From contig JAEVZS010000019.1 of the NCBI GenBank assembly GCA_023392125.1, positions 1-39,617 on the forward strand: a DNA stretch of 39,617 nucleotides, read 5' to 3'. The notes under the pieces were generated by a model that saw only the letters and a list, made by a program, of their open reading frames with translations, did not search any database and was not told where the DNA came from. The translations under genes and the position numbers were made by a program. Positions 1 through 9,115 of the stretch are shown in pieces. Source of the DNA: Bacteroidota bacterium. GTDB taxonomy: Bacteria; Bacteroidota; Bacteroidia; Cytophagales; Cytophagaceae. Position 1 is the first letter of the stretch; the number at the start of each line of letters is the position of its first letter.

Positions 1-254
1 CGCCAAGATATTAAGATTCACAGGAAATACAAGCTTAAAGCTATGTGGGCTTGGCTGTATGTGAATCTAAGGTCCGTGGCGGTACCTTCAGGGGCATACA
101 GTCCAAGTTCCACTCCTTTTACAAAAACTACATGATTATTAGTAATATTGTTTCGGGAATTGGTAAGATATTTTCTCCCGATAGCAATATACTTTTGTTT
201 TTGTAATTCTGAGGGTCAGGTATTGGTATAAAATTATTATACAGATTTCTCGTT
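1..254. other. left-edge region, no gene assigned
   Basis: Two overlapping open frames exist here and neither is recognised. On the plus strand the frame starting at base 1 is open to a TGA at 133-135 and could be the tail of an upstream gene. On the minus strand a frame of about 65 codons is open to a TGA at 18-20. Its composition (hydrophobic residues alternating with glycine) looks more like protein, but it has no ATG. It may be a gene remnant. Bases 136-254 otherwise act as the leader of the PorV-like gene. Confidence 0.3.
190..197 (+). promoter_or_regulatory. candidate Bacteroidota -7 box (TACTTTTG)
   Basis: TACTTTTG matches the Bacteroidota housekeeping -7 consensus TAnnTTTG. It lies about 75 bases before the ATG of the PorV-like gene. 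No good -33 TTTG element is seen at the usual 19-21 base spacing, so the call rests on the -7 box alone. Confidence 0.35.
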
Positions 255-272
255 GTGAGAAAAAAATCCCAT

Positions 273-1343
273 ATGTACAGAATCTTTTTTTCGGGTGTTC
301 TATTTTTTATCCAGATTGTTACCTCTTTTGCACAGACTTCCGCACCTAAATATAGTAATGAATTTTTGAGTATCGGTGTAGGCGCACGTGCTCATGGTAT
401 GAGCAATGCAATGACAGCTGTAACCAGCGACGTAACTTCCGGTTACTGGAATCCGGCCGGACTTCTCGATTTATCTTCCAGGTATCAGGTTGGACTTATG
501 CACTCAGAGTATTTTGCTGGTATAGCAAAGTATGACTACGGAAGTGTGGCGACCCGCCTCGATTCCAATTCGGTCATAGGTGTCAGCGTGATTCGTTTCG
601 GGATAGATGATATTCCTGATACACGGTTTTTGTATGATGCCAATGGAACGATTAACTATGACAATGTCCGTTACTTTTCTGCTTCTGATTATGCTTTTAT
701 ACTTTCATACGCCCGTAAGATTCCCCGCCTGAAAGGAGTACAGACCGGAGCAAATTTTAAAGTAGTGCACCGCATTGTCGGAAGTTTTGCCACGGCCTGG
801 GGGTTTGGTCTTGATGCAGGTGCAAAGTATAAACATAAATCCTGGCTTTTCGGACTTATGGCTCGTGATGTTACCAATACATTTAATGCCTGGTCATATA
901 ATACCGAAATGTTCAGAGATATTTTCATTCAGACAGGAAACGAAATACCGCAGAATTCAATAGAAATAACCCTTCCGCGACTGGTTTTGGGAGTGGCAAA
1001 AAACTTTGTTAAGGAAGAAAGGAAAATCGGAGTTCTGGCTGCTCTTGATCTGATCACAACGTTTGATGGTAAGAGAAATACGCTGATCAAGACCGGACTT
1101 GCTTCTGTCGAACCGGCGGCCGGGATCGAGATTGATTATAAGAAAATCATATTTCTGAGGGGCGGGGTTGGCAACTTTCAGAAGATACAGGATTTTAGCC
1201 GAAGTTATTACAGTGTCCAACCAAATTTTGGAATCGGCGTAAAAATTTACAGGTTTTCGATAGATTATGCGCTAACAAACCCTGGAAATACATCGGAGAT
1301 TCTGTACTCTAATGTGTTTTCATTAACAATAAACTTAAACTGA
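273..1343 (+). CDS. PorV/PorQ-family T9SS outer-membrane protein
   Basis: Probable outer-membrane beta-barrel of the PorV/PorQ family. In the family, PorV shuttles T9SS cargo from the translocon to the PorU sortase, and PorQ anchors PorZ. An N-terminal signal peptide ends near SFAQ. It is followed by the family signature of a conserved FLSIGVGARAHGMSNA block and a YWNPAGL block (FadL-like N-terminus), then alternating beta strands to the C-terminus. The ATG at 273 is used. An in-frame GTG at 255 would add six residues (MRKKSH) and a more basic n-region, so it is a real alternative. The gene ends 7 bases before the PorU2-like gene, and the two are very probably co-transcribed. Whether it is functionally PorV or PorQ cannot be decided here. 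The PorU2 neighbour favours a role in an attachment complex. Confidence 0.8.
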   Translation: MYRIFFSGVLFFIQIVTSFAQTSAPKYSNEFLSIGVGARAHGMSNAMTAVTSDVTSGYWNPAGLLDLSSRYQVGLMHSEYFAGIAKYDYGSVATRLDSNSVIGVSVIRFGIDDIPDTRFLYDANGTINYDNVRYFSASDYAFILSYARKIPRLKGVQTGANFKVVHRIVGSFATAWGFGLDAGAKYKHKSWLFGLMARDVTNTFNAWSYNTEMFRDIFIQTGNEIPQNSIEITLPRLVLGVAKNFVKEERKIGVLAALDLITTFDGKRNTLIKTGLASVEPAAGIEIDYKKIIFLRGGVGNFQKIQDFSRSYYSVQPNFGIGVKIYRFSIDYALTNPGNTSEILYSNVFSLTINLN

Positions 1344-1350
1344 CGGGTAA

Positions 1351-4300
1351 TTGAAACATCTTGATTGTAAGCTTCTGGTGACTTTATTTTTGCTGGGATT
1401 GCATATCGTTGCTTTTTCGCAGCAATATGGTAATGAATGGATTGTTCCCGGTCAGCAGTACTATAAAATAGAGACATATCAGAATGGCTTTTATGCCATA
1501 ACAGGAAGAGAACTTATAGAAAACGGGGTGGCTGTTCAGCAATTAAATCCCGCTAATATCCAGCTTTGGCATAGGGGAAAAGAACAGGCAATTCTTTTAA
1601 AAGGAAGTGAAGATGGAAGGTTTGATCCGGAAGATTCCCTGATTTTTTATGGAAAACGGAATGATGGTACACTGGATGCCTATTTATACAATCCTGCTGA
1701 GTCGCAACCACACTCATTTATTAACCTTCATTCTGATACATGCGCTTTTTTTCTGACAGAGGGCCGTAATCCTGGTAAGCGTATCCAAAAAAAGCCCTAT
1801 CAGAATGCTGTGACTTCAATAGACTGGCACTGGCAGGAAGAGTTAATTGTATTGGCAGAGGCATATAACCGGGGGGTAATGACAGGAGAAAACAGATCAG
1901 CATATTTTACATATGGTGAAGGATGGACCGGGGCTGCGTTTGGCAAAGGTCCATCGAATCCGGCAGTAGACCGGGTCTATAACTTGCCTGTGTCTGCTAT
2001 CCGGAATTCCGGACCGGATTCCAGACTTGAAGTTTTACTATCCGGTTATAACAAAGAAAAGCATAACGTTGAGATCATTGTCGGGACGAATAACAGTGTT
2101 ATTGGCTCCCTGCCGGTACAATTGTTTGAAGGCTTCGAAAACCGGAAATTTTTTACGTATATCCCTTCCGGTCTGATGACCGGAACCTCTCTGCGGGTTA
2201 CCGTGCGTTTGAAAGGAAGTAGCAGCTATACCGACAGAATAGGCGTTTCCTATATAAAGCTTGAGTATCCGCAAGAGATCATTGTACCGGCTGTATCCGA
2301 TCACAAGCTGAATTTTGACCTTACCACTTCCGCATCGGTGACTGTGCCGGAAGCTTTCAGCGCTGTTTATAATGTTACAGATCTTAATTCAATTTATGAG
2401 GCAGAACCATCGGCCGGCAGCCAGATTCTTTTGCCAGCCGGGAAGCAGCAGATGTTCGTCTCTTCTGCCGGCACTCCCTATCTGAAGCCTCATAAAATTG
2501 TGAGCGCATTGACCAGCATTCACGGAGCGGATGACAGCAGGGTAAAAAATGCGGATTTCCTGATTATTACACATCCTCGATTCAGGTCCGAAGCAGAGGA
2601 GTATGCAAGGTACAGAAACTCTGTCGAGGGCGGAAGCTATCAGACATCGTTATCATTGGCAGGAGATCTCTTTGATGAGTTTGCTTATGGTGAGTTTACA
2701 CCGCTGGCTATACGGAACTATTGCCGATATATGGCTGAATATTCCAGGGTCCGGTATCTTTTTATTATCGGAAGAGGTGTCGATCTGGATTACAATCATT
2801 ATCGGGTAGGCAAATTGCATCGTTTCAATCCTGGAGCTTATCTTGCGCAGAATACATGGGATTATGTTGAAAATTTTGTACCGCATGCCGGGAATCCGAC
2901 CAGTGATCTTGTATATGTGAATGGTTTGAAGGGCAATCCGGAACATGTGGCTGCTTTTCCTGTGGGCAGGCTGAACGCCAAATACCCCGACGAAGTACGC
3001 GCTTATCTGAACAAGGTAAAAACACATGAAAGCCTGCCATCCGGTGAGGCATGGAGAAAAAATGTTCTTCATCTAAGCGGAGGTAAAACGACTGATGAGA
3101 TTCTGAATTTCAAGAATAAGATTGAAAGCCTGGCTCCGATTGTGGAAGATACGGTTTTTGGTGGCAAGGTGGTAAAGCATATTGTTAAGACAGTCAACTA
3201 CTATGTTGAGGACCGGCTTATAGAAACAGTTGCGGAGCAAGTCAATAAAGGGGTTTCCTACATAACATTTCTGGGGCATGATTCACCCAACGTGAAAGAT
3301 ATTGATATCGGATATGTAACCAATCAGCTCTATGGGTACAATAACTATGGAAAATACCCGATGCTGATTCTTAATGGTTGCAATACGGTAAGTTCTTCAG
3401 TGCCCTACTCATTGGCTGAAAACTGGCTCCATACGGATAATCTCGGGGGAATATTGTCAATGGGGCATACGGATTATGGATATATTTCCCTGCTTGATGA
3501 TTATACAAGGGTTTTTTATACGCAGATGTTTTCCAGGCGGGCTACGTATGAAACACCATTATCTGTGGGGGATGTGCAGCGTCTGGTTCATCTTGAAATG
3601 AACTCCTATGCTGATTTTCATATAAATGCCATGCAACAGCAGGTATTTTTGATGGGGGATCCTTCAATCAGGATGTATGCACCGGAGAAACCGGATTTTG
3701 CAATAAAGAATGTGGTGTTGGCTTCCTTTGATGAAAATCCGATAACTGCTGTTTCTGATTCATTCAAAGTGCATATTGATATCCATAATTTCGGGCTGAC
3801 CTATTCTGAGCCTGTGCTTATTACTGTACAGCGGACGATCGGGACTATCACTTATCTTGACACGGTTTCCGTCCGGTTGCCCAATTATAGCGGCAGGATT
3901 GAGCTAACGATCAGAAATGCAGGCGGACAGGGGTTGCACGGGGTGAATGAGTTTTCGGTGACGATCGATCCCTATGAGCAGATAGCAGAACTGGACAGGC
4001 AAAACAATCAGTATATATTTCAATATTTTATGCCTGCAAGTGGTATCATTGCCATGTTTCCGGAAAAATACTCTATTGTGAACAAGCCGGAAGTAAGCCT
4101 TGTTGCACAGTCTACGGATCTGTATATGGAGGAGAAGGAGTTTGTGTTTGAGCTGGATAGCAGTCACGTTTTTGACAGTCCCTTTAAAAAAACGATCTAT
4201 GTAAAATCTGCAGCTCTTGTGCATACAGAGCCGGTTTATTTATTACCGGATGTTGCCCTCAATGATACCATGGTGTATTACTGGCGCGTACGATTTAAGG

Positions 4301-6378
4301 AGGTGGTCAGCGAGCTCGATACAGCCTGGACCTATAGTTCTTTTGTATACATAAAGAATGGCCCTGACGGGTGGTCGCAATCGGCCCTGCCGCAAATTGA
4401 TGAGGGAACACTACAGGGACTGGCTATTGATATCAACGCAGATGCTTATGTTTTTTCGACTCTGGAAGCAGTCTTGACGGCTGCCTCGCCCGGCAAGCAT
4501 TATGTAGGACCGGATCATACGCAGCCGCCGATTTATTATACGGATCTGGGAATTAACGGAGATGGGATTGTATATGAAAACCGGGGAAATTGCAGGGAGG
4601 GTATTTTGGCTATCACGATGGATAAAAGTGATCTTGTACCTTATTTTCCGTTGACTCTGAACAATGTATGTGGTCAGAGCAACTCCGGCAAACGAATCAA
4701 TTCTTTTACCAATCTGGGAAATACCAATGACGTCAGCTCCGGACAATTTGACCTGATCCGTTATCTGGATGCTGTAAAACCGGGCGATTATGTGCTTTTA
4801 ATGAGTTCCGGAACAGTGCCGTATGGCAACTGGCTTCCGGAATTAAAGAGTAAAATAGAAGAAGTATTGGGGGCTACACTTCTTAATGAGCTTGTTCCGG
4901 ATATGCCCTATATCATTCTGGGCAGAAAAGGGCATGGAACACCACTGTTTGAGCAATATGGTGAGAAGGATGAGATTATTACCTATAGTCATGTGCTTGA
5001 AGGCAGAAATCTTTTCGGAACCATCGAGAGTCCGGTAATCGGACCGGCTTCTGAATGGGGATCGCTTAGCTATCAGCTAAAATCACAACCTGGTGACCAT
5101 TATAGAATCGCTCTTATAGGAATCAATAATGAAGGTAAAAAAGATACCCTGTACAGAGAAGTTTCTGAAAGCTTTATGGATCTTTCTGACCTTGATGCAG
5201 TTCAGTTTCCGTATCTTCAGCTAAAGGCGTATCTGTATGACAGTACTGGTCTGACACCTCCTTACCTGCGATACTGGAATATAGCCTATGAAGGAGTACC
5301 GGAGGGAACGATGCTGCCGCTTATCTATGGCAAAGAGTATTACGATGCTGTTGTAAAGCAGGAGGGGGATTCTGTCAGGTGGACCTATACTTTTAAAAAT
5401 ATTTCCCCGAGACCGTTTGATGATGCGCTGAAGGTTGTGTTTATTACCCGTAATATGCAGTCAGGAAGAATTAAACGTGATACAATTGCCATACAGCCCC
5501 TGCTTCCGGGGGCTTCTGCTGAATTTTCCTATAAATTCAGTACCGTTGGCTGGACTGGTGAGAATACTCTGCTGGCCTATGTAAATCCGGAATTGCAGCC
5601 AGAACTATATTATTCCAACAACGTACTGGAAGCTGCTTTTTCAGTTATAGCTGATCATGTCAATCCGTTGCTTGATGTTACATTTGACGGAGTATATCTG
5701 ATGGATGGTGAAATCATTTCACCAAGTCCGATGATTGAAATAACGCTTCGGGATGAAAACCGGTTTCGGATTATGGATGATACCTCTGGCCTGGAAATCT
5801 TTCTCAAAAGGCCATGTACCGGGTGTGCATATGAAAGAATCAGCTATGCAGATCCCGCTGTAGTGTCATGGGGGCAGATCAGTGGCCAGGCGAATGTATT
5901 TAAAGTAGAGTACAATCCGCAAAATCTGGAAGATGGTATTTATATGCTCCGGGTTCAGGGGAAGGACGCATCCGGAAACAGATCCGGTCTGAATCCTTAT
6001 GAGATTTCATTCGAAGTGATAAATGAATCATCCGTATCCAATTTTTATCCGTATCCCAATCCTTTTTCGTCAAATGTATATTTTGCCTTTACACTGACAG
6101 GAAGCAGGGTTCCTGAGGAGATTTCTGTTACGATTATGAATGTCACGGGACAGGTCGTAAGAAAGATCTCTAAAGTGGCCGGATCGGGTTCAATTCGTAT
6201 TGGTAATAATGTATCAGGCCTGGTCTGGGATGGGAGAGATGAGCGCGGGGGACAGCTGGCCAACGGAATCTATCTGTACAAAGTAGAGATTACAGGCAGC
6301 GAAGGATTCAATCATCGGGAAACCGGTGCAGATAAAGTATTCAGAAAGAATGTGGGAAAAATATATCTAAACCGCTGA
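1351..6378 (+). CDS. PorU2-like T9SS sortase, C25 (gingipain-type) cysteine peptidase
   Basis: A 1675-residue secreted protein with a peptidase C25 domain at about residues 400-775. The catalytic His is probably H643 (in FLGHDSP) and the nucleophile C677 (in LNGCNT), matching the GH and NxC spacing of gingipains and PorU. A CARDB-like beta domain follows (about 780-870), then long beta-rich regions, and a FlgD-Ig-like C-terminus (about 1556-1665, with YPNPF and GIYLYKV). PorU-type sortases cut the C-terminal signal of T9SS cargo at the cell surface and attach it to lipopolysaccharide. The length fits the long PorU2 group rather than PorU of about 1150 residues. The start is TTG at 1351, chosen because a clean signal peptide (LLVTLFLLGLHIVAFSQ) follows at once. 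The last 12 bases overlap the tail of folA on the other strand. Confidence 0.78.
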   Translation: MKHLDCKLLVTLFLLGLHIVAFSQQYGNEWIVPGQQYYKIETYQNGFYAITGRELIENGVAVQQLNPANIQLWHRGKEQAILLKGSEDGRFDPEDSLIFYGKRNDGTLDAYLYNPAESQPHSFINLHSDTCAFFLTEGRNPGKRIQKKPYQNAVTSIDWHWQEELIVLAEAYNRGVMTGENRSAYFTYGEGWTGAAFGKGPSNPAVDRVYNLPVSAIRNSGPDSRLEVLLSGYNKEKHNVEIIVGTNNSVIGSLPVQLFEGFENRKFFTYIPSGLMTGTSLRVTVRLKGSSSYTDRIGVSYIKLEYPQEIIVPAVSDHKLNFDLTTSASVTVPEAFSAVYNVTDLNSIYEAEPSAGSQILLPAGKQQMFVSSAGTPYLKPHKIVSALTSIHGADDSRVKNADFLIITHPRFRSEAEEYARYRNSVEGGSYQTSLSLAGDLFDEFAYGEFTPLAIRNYCRYMAEYSRVRYLFIIGRGVDLDYNHYRVGKLHRFNPGAYLAQNTWDYVENFVPHAGNPTSDLVYVNGLKGNPEHVAAFPVGRLNAKYPDEVRAYLNKVKTHESLPSGEAWRKNVLHLSGGKTTDEILNFKNKIESLAPIVEDTVFGGKVVKHIVKTVNYYVEDRLIETVAEQVNKGVSYITFLGHDSPNVKDIDIGYVTNQLYGYNNYGKYPMLILNGCNTVSSSVPYSLAENWLHTDNLGGILSMGHTDYGYISLLDDYTRVFYTQMFSRRATYETPLSVGDVQRLVHLEMNSYADFHINAMQQQVFLMGDPSIRMYAPEKPDFAIKNVVLASFDENPITAVSDSFKVHIDIHNFGLTYSEPVLITVQRTIGTITYLDTVSVRLPNYSGRIELTIRNAGGQGLHGVNEFSVTIDPYEQIAELDRQNNQYIFQYFMPASGIIAMFPEKYSIVNKPEVSLVAQSTDLYMEEKEFVFELDSSHVFDSPFKKTIYVKSAALVHTEPVYLLPDVALNDTMVYYWRVRFKEVVSELDTAWTYSSFVYIKNGPDGWSQSALPQIDEGTLQGLAIDINADAYVFSTLEAVLTAASPGKHYVGPDHTQPPIYYTDLGINGDGIVYENRGNCREGILAITMDKSDLVPYFPLTLNNVCGQSNSGKRINSFTNLGNTNDVSSGQFDLIRYLDAVKPGDYVLLMSSGTVPYGNWLPELKSKIEEVLGATLLNELVPDMPYIILGRKGHGTPLFEQYGEKDEIITYSHVLEGRNLFGTIESPVIGPASEWGSLSYQLKSQPGDHYRIALIGINNEGKKDTLYREVSESFMDLSDLDAVQFPYLQLKAYLYDSTGLTPPYLRYWNIAYEGVPEGTMLPLIYGKEYYDAVVKQEGDSVRWTYTFKNISPRPFDDALKVVFITRNMQSGRIKRDTIAIQPLLPGASAEFSYKFSTVGWTGENTLLAYVNPELQPELYYSNNVLEAAFSVIADHVNPLLDVTFDGVYLMDGEIISPSPMIEITLRDENRFRIMDDTSGLEIFLKRPCTGCAYERISYADPAVVSWGQISGQANVFKVEYNPQNLEDGIYMLRVQGKDASGNRSGLNPYEISFEVINESSVSNFYPYPNPFSSNVYFAFTLTGSRVPEEISVTIMNVTGQVVRKISKVAGSGSIRIGNNVSGLVWDGRDERGGQLANGIYLYKVEITGSEGFNHRETGADKVFRKNVGKIYLNR

Positions 6379-6900
6379 TACCGGCAAAATTGTCCGGTTA
6401 TTATTTATTCGCTGATACGTTACAAAATCGTATGCGAAGGCATGTTTTTCATCTGCCTCATGACGGATACGACTTGTCTCCAGCCATTGATCCTGCCTGA
6501 AATTTTCGAGGAATACATCAGCACCTTCTATGGTTGTTTTGACATCTGTATAATATATTGTATCGGCATAGCTGATCATTTGATTGATAATCTCGGCTCC
6601 GCCGATTACAAAGGCTTCTTCTTTTTCATGTTCGGCTACATAGGTTAGCGCATCTTTTACAGAGTTAACAACTACTGCACCATGAAAAGCAAAGTTCTTT
6701 TGCCGGGTTATTACGACTGAAGTCCTTCCGGGAAGTACCTTCCCGATGGATTCAAGAGTTTTTCGGCCCATAATCATATGATGCCCCATCGTCTTGTTTT
6801 TGAAAAACTTCAGATCATTGGGAAGATGCCAGGGAAGGCTGTTGTTTTTTCCGATTGCTTTGTTCTGATCAGCTGCAACTATGATACTGATAACGGGCAT
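6367..6900 (-). CDS. folA: dihydrofolate reductase
   Basis: Reduces dihydrofolate to tetrahydrofolate with NADPH in the cytoplasm. The N-terminus has the usual ISIIVAAD strand, the Met20-type loop (NNSLPWHLPNDL), the catalytic acid D29, the MGRKTLESIG cofactor motif and the GGAEI motif after the second half. At 177 residues it is slightly longer than the usual 160-170, owing to a C-terminal tail. It is the last gene of a likely operon behind fmt (12-base gap). Formyl-tetrahydrofolate is the Fmt substrate, so the pairing makes metabolic sense. Its 3' end overlaps the convergent sortase gene. Confidence 0.95.
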   Translation of the reverse strand: MPVISIIVAADQNKAIGKNNSLPWHLPNDLKFFKNKTMGHHMIMGRKTLESIGKVLPGRTSVVITRQKNFAFHGAVVVNSVKDALTYVAEHEKEEAFVIGGAEIINQMISYADTIYYTDVKTTIEGADVFLENFRQDQWLETSRIRHEADEKHAFAYDFVTYQRINNNRTILPVSAV

Positions 6901-6912
6901 GATGTTTTCTTC

Positions 6913-7845
6913 TTATGATAATTTATTTCCTCTGAAAAACTCTTCTATTGTCATTCTTTTTTTTCCTTCCATTTGGAGCTCTTTTACCGAAACAGCTCCG
7001 TCTCTGGTATGAAGCAGCAGACAATCTTTATTGTTGGTCGAATAAGCCGGATCAATGCCGGATAGTTGTCCGGATACAGAAGAAACAATCTCAGCTGCCA
7101 GAATTTTAAAATGTTTGCCGGCGAGGGTGGTCCAGGCAGCCGGATAGGGAGCCAGACCACGAATAAAGTTTTTGACTTCAGGGGCTGTTGCTGAGAAATC
7201 AATTTTGCAGTCTTCCTTAAATATCTTTGGAGCAGGTTTGCATTGAGTATCGGGTTGTTGCCTGGAAGTGGTGATACGGTCTGACTGTATATTTTGCACC
7301 GTTTTCAGAACAAGCTCAGCCCCCATATTCATAAGGCGGTGATACAGGGATTCAACATTTTCTTCGGGATCAATGGGCGTTTTTTCCTGAAAAATAATAT
7401 CTCCCGTATCGATTTCGTGATTCAGGAAAAACGTAGTGACTCCGGTCTCTTTTTCTCCGTTGATGATTGCCCAGTTGATCGGGGCGGCCCCGCGGTAGTT
7501 TGGAAGCAATGAAGCATGAAGGTTAAATGTGCCGTAAACCGGCATATTCCAGACTGCTTCCGGCAGCATACGAAATGCGACTACGACCTGGAGATTGGCC
7601 TTGTAAGAAGCGAGCTCCGCCAGAAAGGATGGATTTTTTAGTTTTTCCGGTTGCAGTACGGGGATATTGTGCTCAAGCGCAACAAGCTTTACCGGTGAGG
7701 GAGTCAGCTTGAGTCCGCGTCCGCTGGGCTTGTCCGGAGCGGTTACCACAGCAACAACATTAAATCCGTTCTTGATAAGTATTTCCAGCGATGGTACCGC
7801 AAATTCGGGGGTACCCATATATATTATTCTAAGATCTTTTGCCAC
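6913..7845 (-). CDS. fmt: methionyl-tRNA formyltransferase
   Basis: Transfers a formyl group from 10-formyl-tetrahydrofolate to initiator Met-tRNA. The N-terminal formyltransferase fold begins with IIYMGTPEFAVPSL and carries the catalytic triad N108, H110 and D146 within the NLHASLLPNYRGAAP motif and the IDTGDI motif. The C-terminal OB-like domain starts at about residue 205. The 310-residue length is normal. It lies 8 bases after the DUF1343 gene and 12 bases before folA, so the three are probably one transcript. Confidence 0.96.
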   Translation of the reverse strand: MAKDLRIIYMGTPEFAVPSLEILIKNGFNVVAVVTAPDKPSGRGLKLTPSPVKLVALEHNIPVLQPEKLKNPSFLAELASYKANLQVVVAFRMLPEAVWNMPVYGTFNLHASLLPNYRGAAPINWAIINGEKETGVTTFFLNHEIDTGDIIFQEKTPIDPEENVESLYHRLMNMGAELVLKTVQNIQSDRITTSRQQPDTQCKPAPKIFKEDCKIDFSATAPEVKNFIRGLAPYPAAWTTLAGKHFKILAAEIVSSVSGQLSGIDPAYSTNNKDCLLLHTRDGAVSVKELQMEGKKRMTIEEFFRGNKLS

Positions 7846-7853
7846 GCTTGTCT

Positions 7854-9053
7854 CTATTCAAAATCGGGGTAAAGTAAATACTTTTTCCTTACTTCTTTAT
7901 ATTTATTCAGGTCCGTTTGCCAGCTTTTTCTGATCTCTTCTTCACTCAGGCCGTTTTGTATCTGTTCCCGAAGTTTTTCGTTGCCGGTAAGCTTATAGAA
8001 AAACGGAGTAAAATACGTTGATTTGTCTTTGGACTTCTGATAGAAATCAATCAGGTACTTAAGCGTAAAAGCTCTGGTAAGAGGTGAAGAGCGCAGATCC
8101 AGTCCATAGCATACTTTGTTCTCAAGTGGCGGATTCTTTGCCATACCATCAATGCTTACGGGAGTAAAACTGAAATCCCCATATGCTTTGTCCGGATAAC
8201 CGATTACCTGAAACGGAAACATAGTGCCCCGGCCAAGGCTGATAATGGTTCCTTCAAAAAGACATATGCTTGGGTAAAGAGCTATGGAAAGGTCGTTGGG
8301 CAGATTAGGAGAAGGTTTTACAGGCAAGCTGTAAAAATCTTTATGTGAGTAATTTTTGGCCTTGATAATATGCAATTTTGCCTGTTGTCCGCCGGTCAGC
8401 CATTTTTCACCGTTAATCATCTGAGCCAGTTCACCTACGGTAAGCCCGTGCACGATCGGAATGGGGTGCATACCTATAAATGATTTGTGCTTGTCTTCCA
8501 TCAAAGGTCCATCAATATAATTGCCGTTGGGATTGGGTCTGTCAAGAATCATAACCTCCTTGTTATTTTCGGCAGCTGCTTCCATTACATAATGCATGGT
8601 GCTTATATATGTGAAAAAACGGACACCGATATCCTGAATGTCAAATAGGATAATATCCACATCCTTCAATTGTTCCGGGAGGGGTTTTTTGTTTTTACCG
8701 TATATGCTTATAATCGGGAGCCCTGTTACTGCATCCACGTCATTTTTGATTGTTTCTCCGGCATCTGCTTTCCCCCTGAAACCATGTTCGGGAGCAAATA
8801 TTTTGACAACCGAAACACCCCGGGAAAGAAGGGTATCTGCAAGGTGCGTATTATCAACCAGAGAGGTATGGTTGACTACCAGCGCTACTTTCTTGTTTTT
8901 CAGTAATGGGAGGTATTCATTCAGCTGGCTGGCGGCCGGAACTGGTCTGTTGGCGCTGGCATCCGGCTTTCCCGTATCATGGGCAAATGCAGTATATATC
9001 CCCAGCAGGAGGATATTTGACAGAACCAAAACAAAAGAAAACAATTTATTCAT
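7854..9053 (-). CDS. DUF1343 / NamZ-family exo-beta-N-acetylmuramidase
   Basis: Exported cell-wall enzyme of the NamZ/YbbC family, which releases terminal MurNAc from peptidoglycan fragments for recycling. Visible family motifs are VALVVNHTSLV, FAPEHGFRGKADAGE, FDIQDIGVRFFTYISTM and DRPNPNG. The signal peptide ends near AFAH. The ATG at 9053 (MNKLFSFV) is preferred over the upstream ATG at 9074, because it places a normal n-region before the hydrophobic core. It is the first gene of the likely namZ-fmt-folA operon. Substrate specificity is inferred from the family only. Confidence 0.85.
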   Translation of the reverse strand: MNKLFSFVLVLSNILLLGIYTAFAHDTGKPDASANRPVPAASQLNEYLPLLKNKKVALVVNHTSLVDNTHLADTLLSRGVSVVKIFAPEHGFRGKADAGETIKNDVDAVTGLPIISIYGKNKKPLPEQLKDVDIILFDIQDIGVRFFTYISTMHYVMEAAAENNKEVMILDRPNPNGNYIDGPLMEDKHKSFIGMHPIPIVHGLTVGELAQMINGEKWLTGGQQAKLHIIKAKNYSHKDFYSLPVKPSPNLPNDLSIALYPSICLFEGTIISLGRGTMFPFQVIGYPDKAYGDFSFTPVSIDGMAKNPPLENKVCYGLDLRSSPLTRAFTLKYLIDFYQKSKDKSTYFTPFFYKLTGNEKLREQIQNGLSEEEIRKSWQTDLNKYKEVRKKYLLYPDFE

Positions 9054-9100
9054 ATATTTAATTTTTATTATCAAAATCTGTACCTGGCACAGGAGGCGGA

Positions 9101-9108
9101 CAAAATTA
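9101..9108 (-). promoter_or_regulatory. candidate -7 box (TAATTTTG) for the DUF1343-fmt-folA operon
   Basis: On the minus strand TAATTTTG matches TAnnTTTG and lies about 48 bases before the ATG at 9053, in the short divergent intergenic region. No clear -33 TTTG is seen at proper spacing. Confidence 0.3.
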
Positions 9109-9115
9109 AAGAAAT

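Noticed and set aside
2653..3072. 139-codon minus-strand open frame inside the PorU2-like gene
   Set aside because: It is antisense to the conserved C25 peptidase region, has no recognisable motif, and other shadow frames overlap it.
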